A DNA stretch of 35,547 bases. Origin: Gammaproteobacteria bacterium. Lineage in GTDB: Bacteria; Pseudomonadota; Gammaproteobacteria; Beggiatoales; Beggiatoaceae. The notes beneath the pieces are model-generated. The model saw nothing but the letters and a program-made list of their open reading frames with translations. It did no database searches and had not been told where the DNA came from. Below are positions 8,429 through 16,245 of the stretch, piece by piece. The DNA lies in contig QNES01000024.1 of the NCBI GenBank assembly GCA_003645255.1, forward strand, positions 1-35,547, given 5' to 3'. The position numbers and the translations under genes were made by a program. Position 1 is the first letter of the stretch; every line of letters starts with the position of its first letter.

Positions 8429-9169
8429 ATGTATGATGTTCGCTTTTACAAAGGCAACTATAGTTGGCGGCAAAAACAGGCTAATCGAGATAAGTGTACC
8501 GCTTATGTGGAACACCATTTTAATGCCGCTGTCAATCCCAATTCAGGGTACTCTTTGGTAGTCACCGGTAAACTGGCTTCTGATACGAGTAAAAGCTGGG
8601 GACGTTTGTATGCTAAGCTAGTTGCTGAAGGATTTAAAGTACCATTAGGTGGTACAGGGGGAATATTGGTTGGGGGTTATAATGGTCGTGGAAATGGTAA
8701 TTTGAAGCATACTAAAATGCCTGCTATTTTGCTAGAACCATTGTTTGTTAGTAATCCACAACATGCTGAATGGGTTCGTAGCTCTGCGGGACAGGAAAAA
8801 CTGGCAAAAATCCTAGCCGATAGTATCATAGAAACCTTCGCTGATGGTAGCCGGATTGGTTTTAGCATTGGGCATAAATATAAGACATCTCGTCCTAGGG
8901 ATCGAGGTGCAGCCGTTAATGGTGGTGGTGCGGAAGCTGACTATGCAGAAATTGTAATGGAAAAGGCTAAGCATATCCTGGAAAATTATGATGCTTCAAA
9001 ACAGGCACCTCCACCAGTCGTCGATAATGAAGAAGATGTGCTGCCGGACAATGATATTCGCGTCATCAAAGATGGCAAAGAGTTGTGGTTGCATGTCGAT
9101 GTTGATGAAGATGATGATGTGGTGTGGGATGAAGAAAGCCGCATACTGAATATTACAACTACCCAATAA
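8429..9169 (+). CDS. Amidase_3-like protein with N-terminally shortened domain and acidic tail
   Basis: The 246-residue protein resembles the later part of N-acetylmuramoyl-L-alanine amidase domains. YVEHHFNAAVN (about 27-37) matches the zinc-ligand histidine segment, and AILLEPLFVSNPQHAEWV (about 98-115) matches the segment with the catalytic glutamate. The usual opening strand with the first zinc histidine (GHGG) is absent. An in-frame stop at 8405-8407 rules out an upstream extension, and AGGAG at 8413-8417 supports this start. There is no signal peptide. The C-terminal 70 residues are strongly acidic and end in a small beta-like module (KDGKELWLHVDVDEDDD). Activity is uncertain: it could be a divergent amidase using other ligands, or a cell-wall-binding relic. 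It is transcribed divergently from the polysaccharide export operon. Confidence 0.6.
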   Translation: MYDVRFYKGNYSWRQKQANRDKCTAYVEHHFNAAVNPNSGYSLVVTGKLASDTSKSWGRLYAKLVAEGFKVPLGGTGGILVGGYNGRGNGNLKHTKMPAILLEPLFVSNPQHAEWVRSSAGQEKLAKILADSIIETFADGSRIGFSIGHKYKTSRPRDRGAAVNGGGAEADYAEIVMEKAKHILENYDASKQAPPPVVDNEEDVLPDNDIRVIKDGKELWLHVDVDEDDDVVWDEESRILNITTTQ

Positions 9170-9177
9170 GCTAAGCA

Positions 9178-9210
9178 AGACCTGACAGGTTTTAGAAACC
9201 TGTCAGGTCT
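9178..9210. terminator. Palindrome AGACCTGACAGGTTT, bidirectional terminator-like
   Basis: Perfect 15-bp arms at 9178-9192 and 9196-9210 with a 3-nt loop. It lies between the convergent amidase-like and FKBP genes. Related copies are at 11959-11993 and 14821-14852. No long T-run follows, so it may be a dispersed palindrome used as a 3' end rather than a classical terminator. Confidence 0.75.
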
Positions 9211-9218
9211 GTCGAAAC

Positions 9219-9959
9219 TTATTCAGCAACGATTGAGATAAGTTCAATATCAAAAATTAAGGTGGCATTGGGACCAATTTTACCACCTGCACCTCGTTTT
9301 CCGTAAGCTAAATTGGCTGGAATAAACAACTGCCATTTAGCCCCTACCTTCATTAATTGCAAGGCTTCGGTCCAACCTGCAATAACACCTTTGACTGGAA
9401 AAGTAGCAGGTTGCCCCCGTTTATAGGAACTATCAAACTCAGTTCCATCAATTAAAGTGCCACGATAATGTGTAGTCACTTTATCAGTCGCTTTTGGAGC
9501 GTTGCCGGTACCAGGCGTTATTACTTGATACTGTAAGCCACTTTCCAACGTGACAACCCCTTCTTTTTTTGCATTTTCAACCAGAAAAGCTTCGCCTTCT
9601 TTGAGGTTTTTTGGAGCTTGTTGAGCATGTTTTGCTTGCTGTTGAGCGCGTTCTGCTTGCTGTTGTTCGCGAGCTGCTTTCATTTTAGCCTTCCTTTCTT
9701 CTTGAAAAGCATTCAAGACTTTTTCCCTTTCCGATTGGCTAAAAAGGGGTGGTTGTTGATTGGTAAAAACATCAGTAATAGCTTTAACAACTAATTCTTG
9801 GTTAAAGCCTATGTCTGATTTTTTAAGGTTTGTACCAATCTGGTACCCAATACTATAGCTGAGTTTATCAGCTTCGTTCATGGGCTTTTGCGTTTCTTCG
9901 GCAGATACTTGAGTCATTAATAAGCCCAATGTGAATAGGGCTATACTACGTGGTTTCAT
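9219..9959 (-). CDS. FKBP-type peptidyl-prolyl isomerase, exported (FkpA/Mip-like)
   Basis: The 246-residue protein begins with a signal peptide (about 1-20, cleavage after VSA). It has an N-terminal dimerisation/chaperone domain containing KLSYSIGYQIGTNLKK, and a charged Gln/Ala-rich helix with repeated QQQA units (about 95-118). A C-terminal FKBP domain follows (about 140-245) with VTTHYRGTLIDGTEFDSSY, VIAGWTEAL and FIPANLAYG. It should catalyse proline isomerisation and folding of periplasmic or outer-membrane proteins. AAAGGA lies six bases before the start, and TATAAT occurs on the minus strand at 9993-9998. The length and domain order match the Mip/FkpA family. Confidence 0.93.
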   Translation of the reverse strand: MKPRSIALFTLGLLMTQVSAEETQKPMNEADKLSYSIGYQIGTNLKKSDIGFNQELVVKAITDVFTNQQPPLFSQSEREKVLNAFQEERKAKMKAAREQQQAERAQQQAKHAQQAPKNLKEGEAFLVENAKKEGVVTLESGLQYQVITPGTGNAPKATDKVTTHYRGTLIDGTEFDSSYKRGQPATFPVKGVIAGWTEALQLMKVGAKWQLFIPANLAYGKRGAGGKIGPNATLIFDIELISIVAE

Positions 9960-9992
9960 TAATATTCCTTTAGTAAAATTAAGTAAAATAAT

Positions 9993-9998
9993 ATTATA
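9993..9998 (-). promoter_or_regulatory. Possible -10 box (TATAAT) of the FKBP gene
   Basis: A perfect TATAAT reads leftward about 34 bp before the start codon and is followed by AAAGGA near 9965-9970. I see no good -35 hexamer at 17 bp, so the call is weak. Confidence 0.35.
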
Positions 9999-10113
9999 CT
10001 ACATGTTGGCACAATTTAAACTTTTATGTACAAAAGCATTTTTTGTAAGTCAATCAGTTACAAATATAATTCCTATTTTGTTCTGTACAGAGCAAAAAAA
10101 TTAAAGATATCAA

Positions 10114-10137
10114 ATTAAGATTAAGATTAAGATTAAT
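10114..10137 (+). repeat. Tandem hexamer ATTAAG upstream of the GspE-type gene
   Basis: Three ATTAAG units and a terminal ATTAAT run from 10114 to 10137, eight bases before the ATG at 10146. They sit where a ribosome-binding site would be expected, as the heptamers do in front of dut and bioD, although period and sequence differ. Confidence 0.8.
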
Positions 10138-10145
10138 GACTAATT

Positions 10146-11882
10146 ATGTTGACAGAACACTTTATAAATGAATCCATTATTAAATATCAACCCCGTTTAG
10201 GTGAAATGCTTATTGAAGCAGGCTTTGTTAATGAGCAAGATGTTCAACGCGCTTTAGAATTTCAAGCCCGCCTTGGAGGGCTACTAGGTGCAGTTTTGAT
10301 TCGTCTAGGCGCGGTATCTGAAGATAATCTATTAAGCGTGTTATCTCAACAATTACAGTTGCCCGTGATGGAACGTAAAAATATCCCACCGGATGTGAAT
10401 ATTTTGCTGGATATGATTAAAGAATCGGGTATCGAAGAAGACTGGTGGCTAGATCAAGAAGTTGTGGCTTGGGAAGGTAGCGATGCGATTGTACATTGTC
10501 TGGCGCGTCATCCCCTATCTGATACAATTCATGAGATATTTTATAAAAATTTTCCAGAAAAAACAATAACTTGGTATTTAGCTCGCAATCAAGATTTAGA
10601 CTATCTGCTTGATTTATTGGCTAAAGCTAATACTGGGGATCAGTTTGGTGATAGTGATGATGTGAATACCTTACGCGAATTAGCTGAAGGCGCCCCGGTG
10701 GTTGAATTTGTTAATAATATGCTATCTCAGGCTATCGATCAACGCGCCTCAGATGTGCATATTGAGCCGGAAGAACACACTTTTTTTGTGCGTTATCGCA
10801 TTGACGGGGTTTTATATGAACGCCTTAATTTGCCTAAAGAACGTTTTAATGCCATTGCTTCCCGTATTAAATTGATTTCTGGACTTGATATTGCGGAACG
10901 CAGGTTGCCGCAAGATGGACGTTTAAATACCCGCGTGAGTGGTCAAGATTTAGATATTCGTGTATCCTGTTTGCCTGGGGTCCACGGTGAATCTATTGTT
11001 ATGCGCCTATTACCCAAAGAGCGTCAAACGAATCGCTTAGAAAAATTAGGTTTTGCTCCGGATCATTATCATTTATTTAATCAATGGATTAGTGAGCCAC
11101 ACGGTATTATTTTAGTGACCGGACCAACAGGTTCTGGTAAATCGACCACTTTATATGCTGCCCTTGATGCGGTTAATAACCGTACTCAAAAAATTATTAC
11201 CGTTGAGGATCCTGTGGAGTATCAACTAAAAGGCATTACCCAGGTTCAAGCACATAGTGAAATTGGCTACACTTTTGCAAATGCTTTACGATCAATTTTA
11301 CGGCAAGATCCGGACATTGTTATGATAGGTGAAATTCGTGATCGTGAAACTTCAGAAATTGCTATACAAGCTGCTTTGACCGGTCACATGGTGTTATCAA
11401 CTTTGCATACAAATAATGCGGTAAGTGCTTTTACCCGCTTGATTGATATGGGTGTAGAACCTTTTTTGGTATCAACCTCGGTACGTGCCGTGCAAGCTCA
11501 ACGTCTAGTGCGTCGTTTATGTCCAAACTGTGCTCAACCCATTACGCCAATGGCAGAAATACAAATACAAGTTAAAAGTCTAATGCCAAAAGAATTGGCA
11601 ACACAACCGCCCCAGTGGAAAAAAGCGGAAGGTTGTTCACAATGTCAAGGAACTGGTTATCAAGGGCGTATTGGTATTTACGAAATGGTATATATCACTC
11701 ATGAATTGCAAACCTTAATTTTAAAGCGGGCTCAAGCGACTGAAATGCAGCAACTGGCAAGCAGTCAAGGTTTCAGAACTTTGCGTGAAGATGGTTTGAT
11801 TAAAGCTTATCAAGGTATTACATGTATTGAAGAAGTACTTCGTGTGACTGAAGAACTGAAGAGTTTGAGTACAACGGATTAA
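10146..11882 (+). CDS. gspE: GspE/PilB-family secretion ATPase
   Basis: The 578-residue cytoplasmic hexameric ATPase should power type II secretion or a related pilus assembly machine. An N-terminal MshEN-like domain (about 15-150, RLGEMLIEAGFVNEQDV) precedes the catalytic domain. The latter contains Walker A GPTGSGKS (about 326-333), an Asp box (ITVEDPVEY), Walker B (DPDIVMIGEIRD) and a His box (TGHMVLSTLHTN). It also has a zinc-binding tetracysteine (CPNC and CSQC), characteristic of GspE and PilB. RAVQAQRLVRRLCPNC favours GspE. No other gsp or pil gene lies in the window, so it is separated from its partners or serves a different machine. Confidence 0.88.
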   Translation: MLTEHFINESIIKYQPRLGEMLIEAGFVNEQDVQRALEFQARLGGLLGAVLIRLGAVSEDNLLSVLSQQLQLPVMERKNIPPDVNILLDMIKESGIEEDWWLDQEVVAWEGSDAIVHCLARHPLSDTIHEIFYKNFPEKTITWYLARNQDLDYLLDLLAKANTGDQFGDSDDVNTLRELAEGAPVVEFVNNMLSQAIDQRASDVHIEPEEHTFFVRYRIDGVLYERLNLPKERFNAIASRIKLISGLDIAERRLPQDGRLNTRVSGQDLDIRVSCLPGVHGESIVMRLLPKERQTNRLEKLGFAPDHYHLFNQWISEPHGIILVTGPTGSGKSTTLYAALDAVNNRTQKIITVEDPVEYQLKGITQVQAHSEIGYTFANALRSILRQDPDIVMIGEIRDRETSEIAIQAALTGHMVLSTLHTNNAVSAFTRLIDMGVEPFLVSTSVRAVQAQRLVRRLCPNCAQPITPMAEIQIQVKSLMPKELATQPPQWKKAEGCSQCQGTGYQGRIGIYEMVYITHELQTLILKRAQATEMQQLASSQGFRTLREDGLIKAYQGITCIEEVLRVTEELKSLSTTD

Positions 11883-11958
11883 TAAGAAATGACTACGAAA
11901 TAACTTCCCGTTTTTGGCTTATACTAAGCACAGTCATAAATTAAGTTTTTCAATTGTT

Positions 11959-11993
11959 AAGACCTGCCAGGTTTTTTAAACCTGGCAGGTCTT
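11959..11993. terminator. Palindrome AAGACCTGCCAGGTTT after the GspE-type gene
   Basis: Perfect 16-bp arms at 11959-11974 and 11978-11993 with a TTT loop, followed by TTTC. It belongs to the same family as 9178-9210 and 14821-14852 but has C:G where the others have A:T at one paired position. It lies 77 bp after the stop and probably ends or stabilises the transcript. Confidence 0.78.
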
Positions 11994-12057
11994 TTCAAAG
12001 AAGTCCGCCCCTACAAATCAGGTGAATCCTGATTCTAACGATTAAAATTTTAAAACA

Positions 12058-14286
12058 ATGAATTTTTTTAAACGTTATTATTATACTATAATAGCTACAT
12101 TTTTTGTGGTTATTTTGTTTTTATCCGGGCTTTTCCATTTTGAAGCGATCAGTTGGGGGTTGTTAGTTTTGTTACTGATGCTTGCCCTAATACCGGTTAT
12201 GACTATTCGTCTGCTTCAAAAAGAATTTATTATTCCCACTACCCTTTTGCTCAAACAGATAGAAAATGAAAATAAGGGGATAGATGCCCCTATTCCAAAA
12301 GTTCCCCTGGGTTGGTATCCTTGGTTTAAAAAGGTTTCTAAAAGCTTTAAAGAAAACCGTCAATTAAGTCGCCAGTTAGAAATCTCATTAAGCCATTTCA
12401 AAGCGAAAAATGTTGGATTACAAAAAGAAAACCAGCTTCTGGAAGAACAAATCAGTCAATTCAAACTTCAAATTTCAAATTTCAAATCGCGTGAAGAAAA
12501 ATGGAAAGCTCAAAATCAGTTATCAAACGAGCTTGTGCAAACTAACGCTTGTATGCAGGGATTCCCTGAAAAAATACCTGTTAAAAATACCTTAAAACCA
12601 AAATCTCATAAAATTTTAGTGGTTGATGATGACAATATTAATCGCCGTGTACTTGTCAGCATGTTATCTTTAAAAAACTACACGACTATAGAAGCGAGTT
12701 CAGGTATCGAAACATTGACACTGATAGAAAATGGTTCTAAGCCAGATATAATATTAATGGATGTGATGATGCCTGATCTAACGGGCTTAGAAGTCACACG
12801 AAAACTTCGTGAAACTTGGCAAGCTGACGAGCTACCTATTTTATTAGTAACGGCTAACACTCAAGTAGCTAATATTGTGGAAGGCTTAGAAAGTGGTGCC
12901 AATGATTATATGAAAAAACCTGTTTTTAAAGACGAGTTGCTTGCAAAAGTTAAAACACACCTTTATATCAAGGAACTCAAAGCTTCAGTCAAAGAAAATG
13001 AAAAAAAATTAAGAAAATTCTTAGAAGCGGTACCCGTAGGAATAGGGGTGCTTGATGCCAGCGGCAAACCCTGCTATTTTAATCATAAAGCCCTACAATT
13101 ATTTGGGAAAGACATAGCACCCAATACCACCTCAGAACAACTTTCTGAGAGTTATAAAGCTTATCGTTCTGAAACGAATCAATTGTATCCGTCAGAAAAA
13201 TTACCTGTTGTGCGAGCATTACAAGGCGAAAGTACCAGTGTTGATGATATAGAAATTCATCAGAGCGATAAAACGATTCCTATAGAGGTTTGGGGAACGC
13301 CCATCTTTGATGAACATAACAATATTGCTTATGCCATTGCTGCCTTTCAAGATATTACAGAACGCAAGCGTGCTGAAAAAGAACGCATTCGTATGACTGA
13401 TGAACTTGCTAAGCTGAATGCGGCTTATGAGAGATTTGTTCCCCGGAAATTTTTAGCCCTATTAGATAAAAAGAGTGTTCTTGATGTTCAATTAGGCGAT
13501 CAAGTTGAAAAAGAAATCACTCTTTTATTTTGTGATATTCGGGAATTTACCTCAATATCGGAAGAAATGACTCCCCAAGATAATTTCAATTTTATTAATG
13601 CTTATTTGAGTCGAATGGAACCGATTATTACTCAACATCATGGCATGATTGATAAATATATAGGCGATTCCATTATGGCTCTATTCCCAACCCGTGTAGA
13701 TGATGCCGTACAAGCTGCCATTAATTTGTTAAAAAGATTATCTGAATACAATCTGACTCGAGGTCGCCCCAAACGACCTATTATTAAAATTGGCATTGGT
13801 TTGAATAGTGGCTTATTAATGTTAGGGACGGTTGGTGGCAAAAATCGCATGGATGGAACAGTGATTTCTGATGCGGTCAACTTAGCTTCCCGTGTTGAAG
13901 GGCTAACTAAAATTTATGGCGTTTCCCTTTTAATCACGGAATATACTTATGCAAAATTATCGAAACCCTTAGAATATCATATTCGAGTAATTGATGCCGT
14001 GAAAGTGAAAGGAAAATCTCAAGAGGTTACAATTTACGAAATTTTTGATGCAGATCAGCCTGAAATAATTACATTAAAAGAGCAAACCTTATCCCATTTT
14101 AAAGAAGGTTTTGTGCTTTACCATTGTGATGAATTCAATGATGCGCGACCTTTTTTTGAAAAAGTTTTACAAGTGAATAAAAATGATAAAGTGGCGCAAA
14201 TTTATCTGAAACGTTGTAAATATTTTCAAAAATACGGTGTATCTGATGATTGGGAAAACATTGAAGCTCTATTGAGAATTTTGTAA
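12058..14286 (+). CDS. Response-regulator/PAS class III adenylyl cyclase with N-terminal membrane hairpin
   Basis: The 742-residue protein has two membrane segments at the N-terminus (about 10-30 and 32-52) with almost nothing between them, then a coiled coil (about 85-155). A receiver domain follows (about 183-305, phosphoacceptor D235 in LMDVMMPD), then a PAS domain (about 315-440) and a class III cyclase domain (about 480-655), with a TPR-like tail. D493, K533, D537, T601, N608 and R612 give the same Lys/Thr adenylyl cyclase pattern as the gene at 161-2470. The two are clear paralogues from the RFVP motif onward. Phosphorylation by a partner kinase would tune cAMP output; the orphan kinases at 14989 and 16246 are candidates. 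A 4x heptamer lies in the coiled-coil coding region at 12460-12487. Confidence 0.9.
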   Translation: MNFFKRYYYTIIATFFVVILFLSGLFHFEAISWGLLVLLLMLALIPVMTIRLLQKEFIIPTTLLLKQIENENKGIDAPIPKVPLGWYPWFKKVSKSFKENRQLSRQLEISLSHFKAKNVGLQKENQLLEEQISQFKLQISNFKSREEKWKAQNQLSNELVQTNACMQGFPEKIPVKNTLKPKSHKILVVDDDNINRRVLVSMLSLKNYTTIEASSGIETLTLIENGSKPDIILMDVMMPDLTGLEVTRKLRETWQADELPILLVTANTQVANIVEGLESGANDYMKKPVFKDELLAKVKTHLYIKELKASVKENEKKLRKFLEAVPVGIGVLDASGKPCYFNHKALQLFGKDIAPNTTSEQLSESYKAYRSETNQLYPSEKLPVVRALQGESTSVDDIEIHQSDKTIPIEVWGTPIFDEHNNIAYAIAAFQDITERKRAEKERIRMTDELAKLNAAYERFVPRKFLALLDKKSVLDVQLGDQVEKEITLLFCDIREFTSISEEMTPQDNFNFINAYLSRMEPIITQHHGMIDKYIGDSIMALFPTRVDDAVQAAINLLKRLSEYNLTRGRPKRPIIKIGIGLNSGLLMLGTVGGKNRMDGTVISDAVNLASRVEGLTKIYGVSLLITEYTYAKLSKPLEYHIRVIDAVKVKGKSQEVTIYEIFDADQPEIITLKEQTLSHFKEGFVLYHCDEFNDARPFFEKVLQVNKNDKVAQIYLKRCKYFQKYGVSDDWENIEALLRIL
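12460..12487 (+). repeat. Heptamer array TTCAAA(C/T) x4 inside the cyclase gene
   Basis: One TTCAAAC and three TTCAAAT units are contiguous. They encode part of the coiled coil between the membrane hairpin and the receiver domain. A gain or loss of one 7-bp unit would shift the reading frame. Confidence 0.9.
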
Positions 14287-14319
14287 GGAACGCACAACTA
14301 GGGCTTGCCCTTAATTAAT

Positions 14320-14338
14320 ACTGATAACTGATAACTGA
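14320..14338 (+). repeat. TAACTGA heptamers running into the dut start codon
   Basis: ATACTGA (14318-14324, one mismatch), TAACTGA (14325-14331) and TAACTGA (14332-14338) are contiguous, and the final A is the first base of the dut ATG (14338-14340). No Shine-Dalgarno is present. TAACTGA direct repeats are, from memory, a described feature of marine Beggiatoaceae genomes. Confidence 0.92.
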
Positions 14339-14787
14339 TGCACACGATTGAAGCAAAAATTGTTAATCCTTTAATGGGTAAAGAAATTCCTTTACCCACA
14401 TACAGTACTATCGGTTCAGCCGGTATTGACTTGCGAGCTTGTATTAAAGAGCCCTTAACCATTCAAGCTAATGAAACTCAGCTTATTGGTAGTGGCATTG
14501 CTATTAATATTCATAATCCTAGCATGGCTGCGGTTTTGCTACCCCGTTCCGGTTTAGGTGTTAATTATGGTATTGTATTAGCTAATTTAGTGGGCTTAAT
14601 TGATTCCGATTATAGAAAAGAAGTTAAAATCGCCGTTTGGAATCGGAGCGATAAACCTTTTACCATTAATCCTGGAGAACGCATTTGCCAAATGGTATTT
14701 ATCCCAATTACCCAAGTCAACTTTAAATGGGTAAACGAACTAGAAGATAATGGACGTGATGGCTTTGGTTCAACCGGATTATCCTGA
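14338..14787 (+). CDS. dut: dUTP diphosphatase
   Basis: The 149-residue trimeric dUTPase hydrolyses dUTP to dUMP and pyrophosphate. This keeps uracil out of DNA and feeds dTMP synthesis. All five family motifs are visible in order: GSAGIDLRA (about 27-35), PRSGLGVNYG, GLIDSDYRKEV with the catalytic aspartate, GERICQMVF, and the C-terminal lid GRDGFGSTG. The length is normal. The start codon overlaps a TAACTGA repeat. The gene stands between two signalling genes and is followed by a nested palindrome at 14810-14881. Confidence 0.97.
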   Translation: MHTIEAKIVNPLMGKEIPLPTYSTIGSAGIDLRACIKEPLTIQANETQLIGSGIAINIHNPSMAAVLLPRSGLGVNYGIVLANLVGLIDSDYRKEVKIAVWNRSDKPFTINPGERICQMVFIPITQVNFKWVNELEDNGRDGFGSTGLS

Positions 14788-14809
14788 AAAGAAACTTTAT
14801 TATTTATTG

Positions 14810-14881
14810 TATAGCTTTTCAGACCTGACAGGTTTCCAAACCTGTCAGGTCTTTTACAAAATATTTATATGAAAAGCTATA
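14810..14881. repeat. Nested palindromes after dut
   Basis: The outer arms TATAGCTTTTCA (14810-14821) and its complement (14870-14881) enclose a perfect inner palindrome with 15-bp arms at 14821-14835 and 14838-14852 (AGACCTGACAGGTTT type, CC loop). It probably ends the dut transcript. Confidence 0.85.
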
Positions 14882-14988
14882 GATGTCCAGATAAATTTCA
14901 GCCGAGTTTTTAGCCGGGACAAAACTTTTCTGGATAACTACACCAATTTCCAATTACTTCATCACTGCATTTCCCAATCCCCAAATAA

Positions 14989-16179
14989 ATGATAAATAAA
15001 CCTTTAGTGCTCATCATTGATGATAGTCAAGTCAATTTGATGTTGTTGCATAACCTATTGGAACAACAAAATTTTAATGTGGTATCGGCAAAAAATGGTC
15101 AGGATGGTTTAAAACTGGCTCAACAACTTCATCCTAACATTATTCTATTAGATATTGTTATGATTGGTTGGGATGGATATGAAACTTGTCGCCGCATTAA
15201 AAACGAGGCTGATTTGGCGAAAATCCCTATCCTTTTTTTATCGGCACTCGGCGATACTAAAAATAAAGTTCGTGCGCTTGCCGCCGGTGGTGTTGATTAC
15301 GTTAGTAAACCTTTCCAAAAAGAAGAGTTATTAGCTCGGTTACAAACCCATCTTGAACTCGCTTATTTACGCCAAAACTTAGAACGTGAGGTTGCGAATC
15401 AAACTGAAAAAGTCCATACGTTATTTGAAGCCTTACAACTGTCTTATGATAAAGCTCAACAAGCCTCAATTTTAAAAACGGAATTTTTACGCAATATCAG
15501 TCACGAATTTCGCACCCCTATGAATATTGTTTTAGGGATGACTGAAATGTTAATAGAAGATACCGAATTGACTGAAGAACAGCGCGAATGTACTGATGCA
15601 GTAATGACAGCTAGCCAGCAATTAATGGATATTCTCACCAATATGCTGAATTTTTCCCAGCAATTTAAAGGGGAAATCAATCAAGTCATGTGTGATTTTC
15701 AGATTTCTGAAATGGTAAACGATGTTTTAAAAATATTTTTGTCAATCACCCCCGATAAAAATGTGCAAATCACCACTGAAATTGCTCCTTCTTTACATAA
15801 AACGCTACGAGGTTATCAAGAGGGGCTCTCCAAAGTGTTGAGTAAATTGCTCGATAATGCCATTAAGTTTACTAAACAGGGCAAAATTATTTTACGTGTG
15901 CAAGCGATTGAATCTTTTGATGACAAACAGTGGTTACAGTTTGAAGTTCAAGATACCGGTATTGGTATCGCTTCTGCTCAACAAGCCCATTTGTTTGATA
16001 TTTTTTTTCAAGTCGATGGTTCATCAACACGAGTCTACGAAGGTGTCGGTATGGGATTAGCAGTGGCGAAAATGTTTGTAGAAAATATGGGGGGAGAAAT
16101 TGGCGTAGATAGTCATGAAAACCAGGGGAGCACCTTTTGGTTTAAAGTGCCGTTAACTGAAATTCTTTTGAATGAGTAA
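14989..16179 (+). CDS. Receiver-histidine kinase hybrid, cytoplasmic
   Basis: The 396-residue protein has an N-terminal receiver domain (about 5-122; acidic pair IIDDS, phosphoacceptor D55, conserved Lys in SKPF) joined by a helix to a HisKA domain (H172 in NISHEFRTP). The HATPase domain has an intact N box (KLLDNAIKFT), G1 (DTGIGI) and G2 (GVGMGLAVAK). It has no membrane segment, so it must be driven by a partner or by phosphorylation of its own receiver. No cognate output regulator is adjacent. It is convergent with the 893-residue kinase, with a palindrome between them. The upstream sequence lacks a Shine-Dalgarno. Confidence 0.92.
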   Translation: MINKPLVLIIDDSQVNLMLLHNLLEQQNFNVVSAKNGQDGLKLAQQLHPNIILLDIVMIGWDGYETCRRIKNEADLAKIPILFLSALGDTKNKVRALAAGGVDYVSKPFQKEELLARLQTHLELAYLRQNLEREVANQTEKVHTLFEALQLSYDKAQQASILKTEFLRNISHEFRTPMNIVLGMTEMLIEDTELTEEQRECTDAVMTASQQLMDILTNMLNFSQQFKGEINQVMCDFQISEMVNDVLKIFLSITPDKNVQITTEIAPSLHKTLRGYQEGLSKVLSKLLDNAIKFTKQGKIILRVQAIESFDDKQWLQFEVQDTGIGIASAQQAHLFDIFFQVDGSSTRVYEGVGMGLAVAKMFVENMGGEIGVDSHENQGSTFWFKVPLTEILLNE

Positions 16180-16200
16180 AAAATACTAAAAGTGGATATA

Positions 16201-16233
16201 AGAAATCCGATTTTTTTCAAAAATCGGATTTCT
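16201..16233. terminator. Palindrome AGAAATCCGATTTTT between convergent kinases
   Basis: Perfect 15-bp arms at 16201-16215 and 16219-16233 with a 3-nt loop. T-rich on both strands, it can act as a terminator in both directions. Family members lie at 29630-29662 and 31813-31844. Confidence 0.8.
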
Positions 16234-16245
16234 CATACTAAAAAT

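Noticed and set aside
9178-14852. Spaced palindromes as a CRISPR array
   Set aside because: The copies are kilobases apart with genes between them, so there is no repeat-spacer periodicity.
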